A DNA stretch of 64,000 bases from Paenibacillus ihumii. Its GTDB lineage: Bacteria; Bacillota; Bacilli; Paenibacillales; Paenibacillaceae. Shown piece after piece: positions 33,680 through 42,392 of the stretch. A program made the translations under genes and the position numbers. The notes under the pieces are model-generated. The model was not told the DNA's origin and did not search any database. It worked only from the letters and a program-made list of their open reading frames with translations. The stretch spans positions 3,162,117 to 3,226,116 of the forward strand of contig NZ_LN884299.1 in assembly GCF_001403875.1 (NCBI RefSeq), written 5' to 3'. Every line of letters begins with the position of its first letter. The stretch's first letter is position 1.

Positions 33680-34549
33680 ATGGCACAAGTTAAAATTTTT
33701 GCGGACAGCACGTCCGATCTGCCGGCCTCTTGGGGTGAGGAGTACGGCATCGGCATCATTCCGCTGTATGTCGTCTTTAATGATCAGACCTACCGCGACG
33801 GCATCGATATTACTCCCGAGGGCATATACGAGAGAGTCGCCGCCGACGGGAACCTGCCGAAGACGACGGCACCGTCTCCCAAGGACTTCATGGACGCGTT
33901 TGCTCCGCATATCGAGCGGGGACACGATATCGTCTATATCAGCATCTCTTCCAGCCTGTCATCCACTTACCAGAATGCGCTCATTGCGGCTGGCGAGTTC
34001 CCCGAGGGACGGGTACATGTCGTAGACTCGCTTAATTTGTGCAGCGGGATCGGACTCTTGGTCATGAAAGCGGTCAAGGCTTCTCGACAGGGACAAAGCG
34101 CTGCCGAGATCGTATCTTTGCTTGAACGCTCCAGACAACGGGTAAGCACGGAATTCGTCATCGATACGCTGGAGTATTTATACAAGGGCGGCCGCTGCTC
34201 AGGCATGCAGAACTTCATCGGCAGCCTGCTCCAAATACGTCCTGTGCTCAAAGTCGTCGACGGAAGCATTATTCCAGCCTACAAGGTCCGCGGCAAGAAA
34301 GAGAAGGCCGTCCAGCAAATGCTAGACAATGCCCTTGCCAAGAAGGAGCAAATGGACGATGATTTAATTATCGTGGCCCATACCCTTGCCGGGGAAGAGG
34401 CTCGCAAACTCGCAGCTATTCTCAGAGAGCAGACCCCGGCCCGTGAAGTGGCAATCGCCGAAGCCGGCTGCGTCATCTCCAGCCACTGCGGTCCTCATAC
34501 CGTGGCGATCATGTACATGAACAAGGGCCCCGAAGACCGAATCGGATAA
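33680..34549 (+). CDS. DegV family fatty-acid-binding protein (copy 1)
   Basis: 289 residues. DegV signatures: FADSTSDLP at the N-terminus, TTAPSPKDF, ISSSLSSTYQNA, VVDSLNLCSGIGLLVMKA and VSSHCGP-type end (CVISSHCGPHTVAIMY). Homologues (FakB) bind fatty acids for phosphorylation by FakA; no fakA is adjacent. Followed 26 bases later by a close paralogue, clearly a tandem duplication. Confidence 0.93.
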   Translation: MAQVKIFADSTSDLPASWGEEYGIGIIPLYVVFNDQTYRDGIDITPEGIYERVAADGNLPKTTAPSPKDFMDAFAPHIERGHDIVYISISSSLSSTYQNALIAAGEFPEGRVHVVDSLNLCSGIGLLVMKAVKASRQGQSAAEIVSLLERSRQRVSTEFVIDTLEYLYKGGRCSGMQNFIGSLLQIRPVLKVVDGSIIPAYKVRGKKEKAVQQMLDNALAKKEQMDDDLIIVAHTLAGEEARKLAAILREQTPAREVAIAEAGCVISSHCGPHTVAIMYMNKGPEDRIG

Positions 34550-34575
34550 TCCGAAACTCACTTGGAGGGATCACT

Positions 34576-35430
34576 TTGAGAACGATAAGAATATTTGCGG
34601 ACAGTACCTGCGATCTTCCAGCAGCCTGGATCAAGGAATACGACATCGGCATCGTTCCGCTCTACGTTACGTTCGATGAAGAGATGTACAAGGATGGAGT
34701 CGACCTGACAACCCCGCAGCTGTACAGCAAGGTAGCGAAGCTCGGGCGCTTGCCAAAGACGGCGGCACCGTCTCCGGCAGATTTTGTCCAGGCCTTCACC
34801 CCCGCAATCGAGCAAGGACAGCAAGTCATATACATAAGTCTGTCGTCCGAGCTATCCTCAACCTATCAGAACGCCCTTATCGCGGCAGAGGAGTTTGAGG
34901 AGGGACAGGTCACCGTTTTTGACTCGCTCAATCTGTCCACCGGGATCGGATTGCTCGTCATGAAAGCCGTGAGGGCTGCCTCCGAAGGGCATAGCGTTCC
35001 GGAAATCATAGCTTTGCTTGAGAGAACCAGACCCCAGGTCGAGACGGAATTCGTCATTGACTCGCTGGACTATTTGTACAAAGGCGGCAGATGCTCCGGA
35101 ATGCAGAATCTCGTAGGAAGCCTGCTCAAAATCCGTCCAGTCATCAAGGTCATCGACGGAAAAATGTCGCCCGTCTCGAAAATCCGCGGCAGCCGGGAGA
35201 AAGTGCTTGATCAGTTGCTTAACAACGCCTTGGCAAAAATCGAGAACATGGATAATGATATTATATTCATTACCCATTCTCTAGCCGATGAAGACGCCGT
35301 CCACCTGCAGCGCATATTGCAAGCGAAGACGAAGGCCAGGGAGGTCGCCATTTCGGATGCGGGCTGCGTCATTTCAAGCCATTGCGGAGCCAAGACGATC
35401 GGAATTTTATATACGAAATCGATTCAGTAG
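34576..35430 (+). CDS. DegV family fatty-acid-binding protein (copy 2)
   Basis: 284 residues, very similar to copy 1 throughout (ADSTCDLPAAW, KTAAPSPADF, SLSSELSSTYQNALIAAEEF, CVISSHCGAKTIGILY). Start TTG 34576 follows TGGAGGGA. Differences are concentrated in the lipid-facing middle, so the two may select different fatty acids (inference). It ends at a hairpin terminator. Confidence 0.93.
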   Translation: MRTIRIFADSTCDLPAAWIKEYDIGIVPLYVTFDEEMYKDGVDLTTPQLYSKVAKLGRLPKTAAPSPADFVQAFTPAIEQGQQVIYISLSSELSSTYQNALIAAEEFEEGQVTVFDSLNLSTGIGLLVMKAVRAASEGHSVPEIIALLERTRPQVETEFVIDSLDYLYKGGRCSGMQNLVGSLLKIRPVIKVIDGKMSPVSKIRGSREKVLDQLLNNALAKIENMDNDIIFITHSLADEDAVHLQRILQAKTKAREVAISDAGCVISSHCGAKTIGILYTKSIQ

Positions 35431-35437
35431 CATAGAC

Positions 35438-35482
35438 GAAGAAGCCAGCGATCGAGACCGATCGGCGGGCTTCTTTCTTTTG
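35438..35482 (+). terminator. Terminator of the degV pair
   Basis: GAAGCC...GGCTTC stem with an inner CGATCG pairing, followed by TTTCTTTT. Confidence 0.75.
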
Positions 35483-35501
35483 TCGCTTCATTCAGACTCG
35501 A

Positions 35502-38500
35502 TTACGGCTTGCCCAGCCTGCGTCTCCATTCCTGAAGCAGCCGGGCAACCTCCTGGCCGCAAATCGGCTTCATTAGGAAGCCGGTCATCCCGCTGGCGAG
35601 GCAGCGCTCGCGCTGCTGCTCGATCATCTCAGGACTGCTCATGCCGATAATGACTGGCATTCGGTCCACCGGCGCCCATTGCCTGATTAAGCGAGCCGCC
35701 TTGATGCCGTCCATGACCGGCATCTCAATGTCCATGAATATCAGATCGTAGGACCGGGCAGCTATGGCCTCCACCGCTTCAACGCCGTTATGGGCTACAT
35801 CTGGCGCATACCCGTGCTTCTCAAGCATTTGGACGAAAATCTGACAGTTGACCGGATGATCCTCGGCGACGAGCAGAGAGAATGTGCTGTCACGGGGATC
35901 GGAATCGTCCGGCTGTCCCAAGTCCGTACCCTCAGCGACCTGGGCCCGGGCAGCTTCTTCCGAGAGCCCGGATGCTCCTGCGGCGATCTCCGGCTTCGCT
36001 TCAGGCAAGCCGGATTCGAAGCCGGAAGGCCTGGTCTTCTGCGGATAACCTCGCCGCTCCAGCTGGTGCCCCAAGGCTCGCCCTTCGCACTCCTGCTCCT
36101 CTTCCCGCTCCCCGCTGATCAGCGTAAAGCGAAACGTCGAGCCCTCTCCCTCCCTGCTCTCAACCGTAATCGTTCCCCCCATCAGCTCAACCATTTTTTT
36201 GCAAATGGCCAATCCTAGTCCCGTTCCACCGTATTTTCGATTAATGACGGGATGAACCTGGGAGAAGGATTGGAACAGCTTATGCTGCTGATCCTCCGGA
36301 ATGCCGATCCCCGTGTCGCTTACGCTGACCTCCAGAAGAACGGAGGAGGGAGTCTGCGCCTCTTTTTTGACAATCGTCACGACAATTTCACCCTGCTCCG
36401 TGAACTTTAAGGCGTTGCCGATCAGATTTACAAGGATCTGCCGCAGCCTGACAGGATCGCTCATGACAAGGTCCGGAACATCCGGTGCAATGTCATAGGC
36501 CAGTGTGATATTCTTCTTGTCCGCACTGGGCAGAAACAGCTCTATTACACTCAGCACGCTGGCCTTCAAATCAAAGAGCTCATATTCAAGCGCCATCTTG
36601 CCGGCCTCGATCTTGCTGAAATCCAGCACATCGTCCAGTATCGCCAATAAGGCGTGGCTGCTGCTGGAGATAATATCGGCGTAGTATCGCTGCTCTTCAT
36701 TAAGCTCGGTCTCCAGAAGCAAATCGGTCATGCCGATGACGCCGTTCATCGGGGTGCGAATCTCATGGCTCATCGTAGCCAGAAATTCCGATTTGGCCAG
36801 CGCCGTCCGCTCTGCCGATTCCTTCGCGCGCAGAATTTCCCGCTCGCCCGTTATATCGTGGAACACGACAACCGCCCCGACGATTTGCCCCCTTTCGATC
36901 ATCGGATTGACCGTATACTTCACAAGGAAGCTGGAGCCGTCCCTTCTCCAGAACACATCCTCGTTCACCGCCCGTGAAATGCCATCCTTCATCGTCTGGA
37001 TAATCGGGCACAGCTCCTCCGGATAATCCGTTCCCTCGCTCGTCGTATGGTGGATCAGGAAGTGATCCGATTGCCCGATAAAATCCTCCTGCTTATACCC
37101 GAGCATTTTCGCCGCGGCCTTATTGATGAAAACCGTTCTCCCGTTCTCATCTAGACCGTATATCCCTTCGGATACCGATCCCAGGATGAGAGAGTGCAGA
37201 TAGCTAAGCTTCTCGATCTGCTCCACATAACGCTTTCTTTCCGTAATGTCATTCGCCATACCGTATACCCCGACAACGCGCCTGTCGACCATAATCGGCA
37301 CATTCGTGACGGCAATTTCGATCTTTGTTCCATCCTTATGGATAACTACCGTTTCATAGGTTTGCGGCTTGCCTTCCTTCGCCAGCTCAAAATGATGCAC
37401 AGTCTTAACCAAATCGTTCGGGTCGATCAGATCATGGAAGCACATCGTTGTCAGCTCTTCCCGGCTGTAGCCCGTCAAATGCTCGAAATTGGAATTCAGC
37501 GTCAGGTACCGGCCAAGCAAATCCATGGAGTATACGCTAGCCGGACTGTATTCAAACAGGGATTTATAACGCTGCTGGCTCTCCTGCAGCCGCCGCTCGC
37601 TTTCTTTGCGCTCCGTCACGTCCCGCGAAATGACGATCATCTCGTCAATTTCGCCAGTCAATTGATCATAGCGGTATCTCCCCGTACTCTCAAACCAAAT
37701 ATACTGCCCATCCTTACATCGTATCCGGTAGGTTACCGTATAGACCTTCCGGGACTTCATCTGCGACTCCAGGTACTCCTTAACGACCTGCACATCCTCG
37801 GGATGGAAAAAATCATACATGCTGCGGCCAGCCATTTCCTCGGGATTGTAGCCAAGCAAGCTTACCGAGGACTGCGAAGCGAATAAAAACACGGCCTGTT
37901 CATCCGCCGTATGCCGGGAGATCAAATCCATGGAATATTCGGAAATGAGCCTGAATTGACGCTCGCTCTCCCGGAGCGCCGCCTCGATCTTCTGACGGTC
38001 CGTAATATCCTGTACGACCCCGATAATCCTTGCGGGAGCGCCGCTTGAATTGTATTCTATCGTCGCCTGCGAACGAATGACCTGAAGCTCCTCGGATTCA
38101 AGCACGATCCGGTACGTGATTTCAAAGGGAGTTCCCTGCAGGATATCGCTCATCGCTTGCTCGTATGCCGGGAGATCCACAGGGTGAATTCTCTTGCCAA
38201 GCGCTTCGTTCATCTCCGGCAGGCTGCAGAACTTCTGCCGGAAGATCCGGTCAAACTCGGCGGAGGTTGAGAAACGCCCGGTAAGCATGTCCAAATCCCA
38301 TGAACCGATGACGGCGAGCCTTTGTGCTTGCGCCAGCGTCTCCTCGCTTTTGCGCAGCTTGATCTCCGCCTCCTGCCGAGCTGTAACGTCCCTCGCGATC
38401 GCAAGTATCTTCCTCGGAACGCCATGCTCATCGTATATTTTTCGTATCCTAGTTTCGACCCAGACTTGTCCGCCGTTCTTGTGCTGCAGTAAATCGATCA

Positions 38501-39131
38501 CAACAGAACGGTCATTGACCCAGCGCCCTTCCTCTTCCGAAGGCCTCCTCTCGCGCTGAACGATCAATTCCCTGAAGTTCTTACCAATCAGCTCATGCGG
38601 TTCATAGCCGAGCAAATTGCGGACCGCCGGAGAGATCGACAGGCAGTTGCCCTCCAGATCGGTAGAAGCGATCACATCCTCCGCATAGGTCGAGACGAGC
38701 TCATAAAGCTTCCGTGACTGCTCCAGGCTCTCCTGCACAGCCTTAGCTTCCGTAACATCCTTGGAGATCGAATATACCCCGATCACCTCGCCGTCATGGA
38801 CGATAGGGACATAGGTGATGTACACATCGCGAAGTTGTCCGTCCCTGCGCTTGAAGGAGGCCTGGAAGCTTCCAGATTCCCCTTTCAATGCCCGTGAGAA
38901 GCATTCATCCTTCTTCTTCCTTCCCTGCTCGCAAAACAGCCGCTCTAGCGGAAGCCGTACAAATTGCTCGGGCGGATACCCCGTAATCCTTTCGGTTGCC
39001 GGGTTGGCATCCACGTAATTCCCTTCCACATCAATGACACAAATGGCATCCGGGTGATGGACATACAAGGATTTGTATGTCCCCCCTTCTGAGAGTAATT
39101 GCTGAAGTAATCCATTTTTATCGTTGATCAC
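35502..39131 (-). CDS. Six-PAS hybrid sensor histidine kinase
   Basis: 1209 residues, soluble, no membrane segment. About six PAS/PAC units occupy residues 10-765, each opening with a form of LxESxxxYxxL and containing D(V/L)TERK-type ends. Then HisKA (ATMSHEIRTPMNGVIG, phospho-His near residue 795), HATPase (NLIGNALKFT, DTGIGIPED, GGTGLGLAICKKMVELMGG) and a C-terminal receiver with VAEDHPVN and FMDIEMPVMDG (phospho-Asp). No HPt domain or cognate regulator is adjacent. Ligand or redox input is unknown. Next to the sporulation gene yhbH but divergent from it. Confidence 0.95.
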   Translation of the reverse strand: MINDKNGLLQQLLSEGGTYKSLYVHHPDAICVIDVEGNYVDANPATERITGYPPEQFVRLPLERLFCEQGRKKKDECFSRALKGESGSFQASFKRRDGQLRDVYITYVPIVHDGEVIGVYSISKDVTEAKAVQESLEQSRKLYELVSTYAEDVIASTDLEGNCLSISPAVRNLLGYEPHELIGKNFRELIVQRERRPSEEEGRWVNDRSVVIDLLQHKNGGQVWVETRIRKIYDEHGVPRKILAIARDVTARQEAEIKLRKSEETLAQAQRLAVIGSWDLDMLTGRFSTSAEFDRIFRQKFCSLPEMNEALGKRIHPVDLPAYEQAMSDILQGTPFEITYRIVLESEELQVIRSQATIEYNSSGAPARIIGVVQDITDRQKIEAALRESERQFRLISEYSMDLISRHTADEQAVFLFASQSSVSLLGYNPEEMAGRSMYDFFHPEDVQVVKEYLESQMKSRKVYTVTYRIRCKDGQYIWFESTGRYRYDQLTGEIDEMIVISRDVTERKESERRLQESQQRYKSLFEYSPASVYSMDLLGRYLTLNSNFEHLTGYSREELTTMCFHDLIDPNDLVKTVHHFELAKEGKPQTYETVVIHKDGTKIEIAVTNVPIMVDRRVVGVYGMANDITERKRYVEQIEKLSYLHSLILGSVSEGIYGLDENGRTVFINKAAAKMLGYKQEDFIGQSDHFLIHHTTSEGTDYPEELCPIIQTMKDGISRAVNEDVFWRRDGSSFLVKYTVNPMIERGQIVGAVVVFHDITGEREILRAKESAERTALAKSEFLATMSHEIRTPMNGVIGMTDLLLETELNEEQRYYADIISSSSHALLAILDDVLDFSKIEAGKMALEYELFDLKASVLSVIELFLPSADKKNITLAYDIAPDVPDLVMSDPVRLRQILVNLIGNALKFTEQGEIVVTIVKKEAQTPSSVLLEVSVSDTGIGIPEDQQHKLFQSFSQVHPVINRKYGGTGLGLAICKKMVELMGGTITVESREGEGSTFRFTLISGEREEEQECEGRALGHQLERRGYPQKTRPSGFESGLPEAKPEIAAGASGLSEEAARAQVAEGTDLGQPDDSDPRDSTFSLLVAEDHPVNCQIFVQMLEKHGYAPDVAHNGVEAVEAIAARSYDLIFMDIEMPVMDGIKAARLIRQWAPVDRMPVIIGMSSPEMIEQQRERCLASGMTGFLMKPICGQEVARLLQEWRRRLGKP

Positions 39132-39258
39132 AGTGAGGGCTCCTTTTCTCGCATTTTGTCATTGCTACAATTTTAACCGATTGTCCTCGCGAAAGACTAG
39201 GGACCCAACACCTATCCGCGTTCGTCTGTCGATTCATGCGAAGTACACGATCTCCCTC

Positions 39259-39287
39259 ACATATCGCTCCCTCTCCTGAATATACTT
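39259..39287 (+). promoter_or_regulatory. Candidate sigma-E promoter of yhbH
   Basis: ACATATC (39259-39265), 15-base spacer, TATACTT (39281-39287). This is close to the sigma-E pattern (KMATATT, CATACANT). yhbH is sigma-E dependent in B. subtilis, which supports the call. It is 54 bases before the start codon. Confidence 0.5.
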
Positions 39288-39340
39288 TAGTTACATCCAA
39301 TTTCTTTGTTTCCAATTATATTTATTGGGAGGTGTCCATC

Positions 39341-40012
39341 ATGCCATCTACACCTGGCCCGTACTCATTCATCGTTTCCAAGGAAGACTGGTCCCTTCAT
39401 CGCAAAGGTTATCAGGATCAGCAGCGCCATCAGGAGAAAGTACGGGAAGTGATCAGGCAAAATCTTCCCGACCTTATCACTGAAGAAAGCATAATCATGT
39501 CCGACGGTAAAGGGATCGTCAAGGTCCCTCTCCGCAATTTGGAGGAATACCGGTTTATCCATAATTATCAGAAGCATAAGCACGTAGGACAGGGGAACGG
39601 GGACAGCCAAGTAGGAGATGTACTCGCCCAGGATGATCCGAAGGAAGGAGGCAAAGGCGGCAAGGCAGGCAACAAGTCCGGGCAAGACATCGTCGAGGCC
39701 GAGATCAATATCGAGGACTTGGAGGAGCTGCTATTTGACGAGCTGGAGCTGCCCTACATGGAGGAGAAGGACAAGGAAGAGCTGGAGACATCCTCGGTCC
39801 GCTTTAACGATGTCCGCAAAAAAGGGCTCATGTCCAATATCGACAAGAAACGCACCATTCTAGAAAATCTCCGCCGCAATGCCACCTCAGGCTCGCCCGG
39901 AATCCACGGCATTTCCCCGGACGATCTGCGCTACAAGACATGGGAGGATGTCGTCGTCCCGAGGTCGAGCGCTGTCATTATAGCCATGATGGATACTTCG
40001 GGATCGATGTGA
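39341..40012 (+). pseudogene. yhbH: yhbH, 5' half, interrupted by prophage integration
   Basis: 223 codons of the UPF0229/YhbH sporulation protein (usual length near 390). ATG 39341 follows GGGAGGTG; the family start region YSFIVSKEDWSLHRKGYQDQ is complete. A charged Gly/Lys/Asp linker follows, then SAVIIAMMDTSGSM, where the reading frame meets TGA. In intact homologues this motif, the start of a von-Willebrand-A-like fold, continues with Gly and a long C-terminal domain, absent here. The missing half should lie beyond the right end of the prophage. Truncation is thus by integration, and excision could restore the gene during sporulation. Confidence 0.93.
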
Positions 40013-40021
40013 TATTCACAA
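39990..40021. other. Prophage attachment site attL (host-phage junction)
   Basis: Host yhbH homology ends at the ATG of DTSGSM (40007-40009); intact genes continue GGN, here TGA follows. The serine recombinase stop codon is 13 bases away (40022), the usual place for attL. The exact crossover dinucleotide lies at or just before 40009 but cannot be fixed without attR. Confidence 0.75.
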
Positions 40022-41560
40022 TTAACTAAACAGTTTGATCCTATATTCAATATCGATATGATTGTTTTCGAGGTCGATTTTTTTTATTAATTCATGGAGG
40101 ATAGTTCTCAATCTTCCGATATCTGATATGTCGAGTTCCAGGAATTCAGTGATTATTTTATAAATGTTGGCCGTTTCATTCGATACAGCTTCGATGGCAG
40201 AAATTTGATTAGTAATTATGTTTACCTCTTCCTCGATACCCTCGGCTTTCGTCTTCAGTTCAATCATCTGTTCCTTATACATAGCCTCCGGAAAAAGATC
40301 CCTTTGATCAAAAAGGTCCCGCTGATCTCTGTATAGCCTGTCGAGAAGTTTCATTCTTGACTTTTTATCTTCCTCAAGACGTGCGATATCGCTACTCCTG
40401 TTATTGAATGCAGCTAGTTTATTTTTGTCCAACGTTCTCACTCGATTCCGAACAATTTTAATCACATCGGACTCCAACTCGTCAGCATTAACATTTGCTT
40501 GAGGGCATGCATCTCTACCGTATTTATGGTACGTTTTGCAAATATAATACCGATATTCCTTATCTTTAAAAGATCGTTTTTGACAAACCATCCCTTGGCC
40601 ACACTTTTTACAAAACAAAATCCCAGTTAACGGGTGATAGGCGCGCCGCGGCTCCCTGTGATGCGTACGTTCACTTAGAATGCCTTGTGCTCTATAAAAT
40701 ACTTCTTCACTGACCAGAGGTTCATGCGTATTTTTTACAATAGTCCAGTCGGACGGGTCTATTTTCTGGACAACTTTCTTTTTGGTCATCCTACCAGTGT
40801 CATCATAGTTACGCTGAAGAACGTTTCTTCTTTTTCCGTATACCGTATGACCAATATAAGCTTGATTCTTTAGAATTCGGTTAATCGAAGTCCTGCTGAA
40901 CAGGTTTCCATCACGTGTACGTTCTCCCTTATCATTCAAAGTTTTTGCAATTGAAAAAGTACCCATACCTTTCTCAGTGTATAAATTAAATATCGTCTGA
41001 ACAATGTGTCCCGAATCTTGGTCGACTTCTAATTTCTTTGTTTCGCTATTCAACTTATAGCCAATCGGAGCATCTGTATTCCATTGCCCCCGGCGGGCTT
41101 TTTGTTTTTTAGCGCTACTAACCCGAACAGATATCTTTTTACTCTCCTGCTCGGAAAGAACAGACAGAATATCAAAAGTAATGTTGTCTTTATTATTACT
41201 GTCGTAGTTGTCGTTGATCGCTATAACCCGTACCCCATATTGTTCAAACATCCCGATGATCGCGGGATTTTCCTGTTTATCTCTTCCAACACGGCTCACT
41301 TCTTTGAATATCAATACCTTACACCGACCGCTTTTTGCTTTTTCGATAGCGTTTTTCATGGCCTCTCTATCAAAAACGCTCGTATAGTAACCTGAAACAG
41401 CATTATCTACAAAAATACAATCCTCATCGAGGTAATATGTATCCCCTAGCCGGCTTATAAATTCCTCACCTTGGCTTAATTGATTTTCAACTGAATCGCC
41501 TTGCTTGTCCGTACTTACTCTGGCATAAATTCCACATGGGATCTTATTCGTTGTTTCCAA
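40022..41560 (-). CDS. Large serine recombinase (phage integrase)
   Basis: 512 residues. Resolvase catalytic domain with YARVSTDKQ (catalytic Ser), FKEVSRVGRD and active-site Arg residues (1-150), recombinase domain (180-270, YKLNSETKKL...AKTLNDKGERT), zinc-ribbon CKKCG...C..C (about 310-350) and a coiled coil (about 375-445) needed for synapsis control. A small duplication, DQRDLF twice, sits in the coiled coil. It inserts the phage at yhbH, like SPbeta SprA at spsM. TTG 41560 follows GGGGG; own promoter at 41591-41619. Confidence 0.96.
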   Translation of the reverse strand: METTNKIPCGIYARVSTDKQGDSVENQLSQGEEFISRLGDTYYLDEDCIFVDNAVSGYYTSVFDREAMKNAIEKAKSGRCKVLIFKEVSRVGRDKQENPAIIGMFEQYGVRVIAINDNYDSNNKDNITFDILSVLSEQESKKISVRVSSAKKQKARRGQWNTDAPIGYKLNSETKKLEVDQDSGHIVQTIFNLYTEKGMGTFSIAKTLNDKGERTRDGNLFSRTSINRILKNQAYIGHTVYGKRRNVLQRNYDDTGRMTKKKVVQKIDPSDWTIVKNTHEPLVSEEVFYRAQGILSERTHHREPRRAYHPLTGILFCKKCGQGMVCQKRSFKDKEYRYYICKTYHKYGRDACPQANVNADELESDVIKIVRNRVRTLDKNKLAAFNNRSSDIARLEEDKKSRMKLLDRLYRDQRDLFDQRDLFPEAMYKEQMIELKTKAEGIEEEVNIITNQISAIEAVSNETANIYKIITEFLELDISDIGRLRTILHELIKKIDLENNHIDIEYRIKLFS

Positions 41561-41580
41561 GCCAATATTCCCCCTAGAGA

Positions 41581-41637
41581 TTTTTAGTTAATTTTAACAA
41601 CACCCACTATTTTTTTCAATGTATCATTAACTAAAAA
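41581..41637 (-). promoter_or_regulatory. Recombinase promoter framed by an 11-bp inverted repeat
   Basis: Minus strand TTGAAA (41614-41619), 17-base spacer, TAAAAT (41591-41596). TTTTTAGTTAA at 41581-41591 and its complement at 41627-41637 flank it. The related sequence ATTAACTAAA also occurs at 40020-40029 beside attL. A regulator or the recombinase itself may bind these; inference. Confidence 0.6.
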
Positions 41638-41663
41638 TGGAGACCTCTTATGCAGAGGTCTCC
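41633..41663 (-). terminator. Terminator upstream of the recombinase gene
   Basis: 10-bp perfect stem GGAGACCTCT/AGAGGTCTCC with 5-base loop, followed by ATTTTTAG on the minus strand. The end of the 55-residue gene lies in the stem. It separates the early operon from the recombinase promoter. Confidence 0.85.
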
Positions 41664-41815
41664 TCTTCCTTATTTGATTTTTTAATTTTACTATCAGGCA
41701 AAACGACTATATCTAGCTCCATTCCATACTGAGATTTTGCATATTCTTTTACCTTTGCTGCTAACCATTCATATGCAGGTTGGTCTCCATCTATTTCGGT
41801 ATAAGTGAATTTCAT
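41648..41815 (-). CDS. Small acidic protein, candidate recombination directionality factor
   Basis: 55 residues (MKFTYTEIDGDQPAYEWLAA...), mixed charge, with a helical middle and a Lys/Glu-rich tail. A strong GGAGGTCGA RBS precedes ATG 41815. It is the last gene of the early operon, between ArpU and the recombinase. Directionality factors for large serine recombinases are small, unrelated in sequence and sometimes encoded near the recombinase (SPbeta SprB is of similar size), so this is a position-based candidate only. No family recognised. Confidence 0.6.
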   Translation of the reverse strand: MKFTYTEIDGDQPAYEWLAAKVKEYAKSQYGMELDIVVLPDSKIKKSNKEEETSA

Positions 41816-41843
41816 TCGACCTCCCTCCCTTGAAACATTTTAT

Positions 41844-42335
41844 TCACAGTTGCTTGTCCTCTATGTTCTTTACTAAGCTCTGAATATTGATGATGCGGAA
41901 ATCCGAAAGCGTAAATGCTAGCCGATAAAATGCCCTTAATCTCAGGTTCGTGTATTTCGTTTTAGACATGGGCATTTCAGTATCATAAATTTGGTAATCC
42001 CGCTTATAGTCGTCCTCCATATACCTTTTAGAGATTAGTAACCTTTCTTGCCCCGGGAGTTTGGACACAGCCCGCTCGATCTTATGCATGAACACCCTCC
42101 GCCTCTCCGGCTCATCAACGTTAAAGATCGCTACATTGGCCGTTTGATCACTGATCACATTTGTTGGTCCACTTGGCCGATCCTCGTAACTCGCTGTCGT
42201 CGTTGCTTCCCGTTCTTCAAAAGTGATGGATTTATAGAAACGATACTTCTCAAATACGGCCTCAATCGACTTTTGAGTTTTGGCTCCGTCCAGATCATCC
42301 AATCTTGGGATTTTTAAATCGAACTCTTCCTGCAT
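41844..42335 (-). CDS. ArpU-family late transcription regulator
   Basis: 163 residues. Sigma-70-region-4-like helices in the C-terminal half (LPGQERLLISKRYMEDDYKRDYQIYDTEMPMSKTKYTNL) are typical of ArpU/RinA-type phage regulators that switch on late (packaging and lysis) genes. It lies at the end of the early operon as usual. The DNA target is not visible in this window. Confidence 0.85.
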   Translation of the reverse strand: MQEEFDLKIPRLDDLDGAKTQKSIEAVFEKYRFYKSITFEEREATTTASYEDRPSGPTNVISDQTANVAIFNVDEPERRRVFMHKIERAVSKLPGQERLLISKRYMEDDYKRDYQIYDTEMPMSKTKYTNLRLRAFYRLAFTLSDFRIINIQSLVKNIEDKQL

Positions 42336-42367
42336 CCATAATCACCTCGCCCCAAAAGGAAGGGTTT

Positions 42368-42385
42368 CCCCGGCCGAAGCCGGGG
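42368..42385. other. GC-rich hairpin with TTCG loop
   Basis: CCCCGGC/GCCGGGG stem with a TTCG tetraloop on the minus strand in the gap between the SSB-tail gene and arpU. No T-tract; may stabilise the RNA or partly attenuate. Confidence 0.45.
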
Positions 42386-42392
42386 CGCTGCA

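Noticed and set aside
39236..39340. Longer yhbH start at 39236
   Set aside because: The extra 35 residues show no similarity to the family start, lack an RBS and cover the candidate sigma-E promoter; ATG 39341 has GGGAGGTG.
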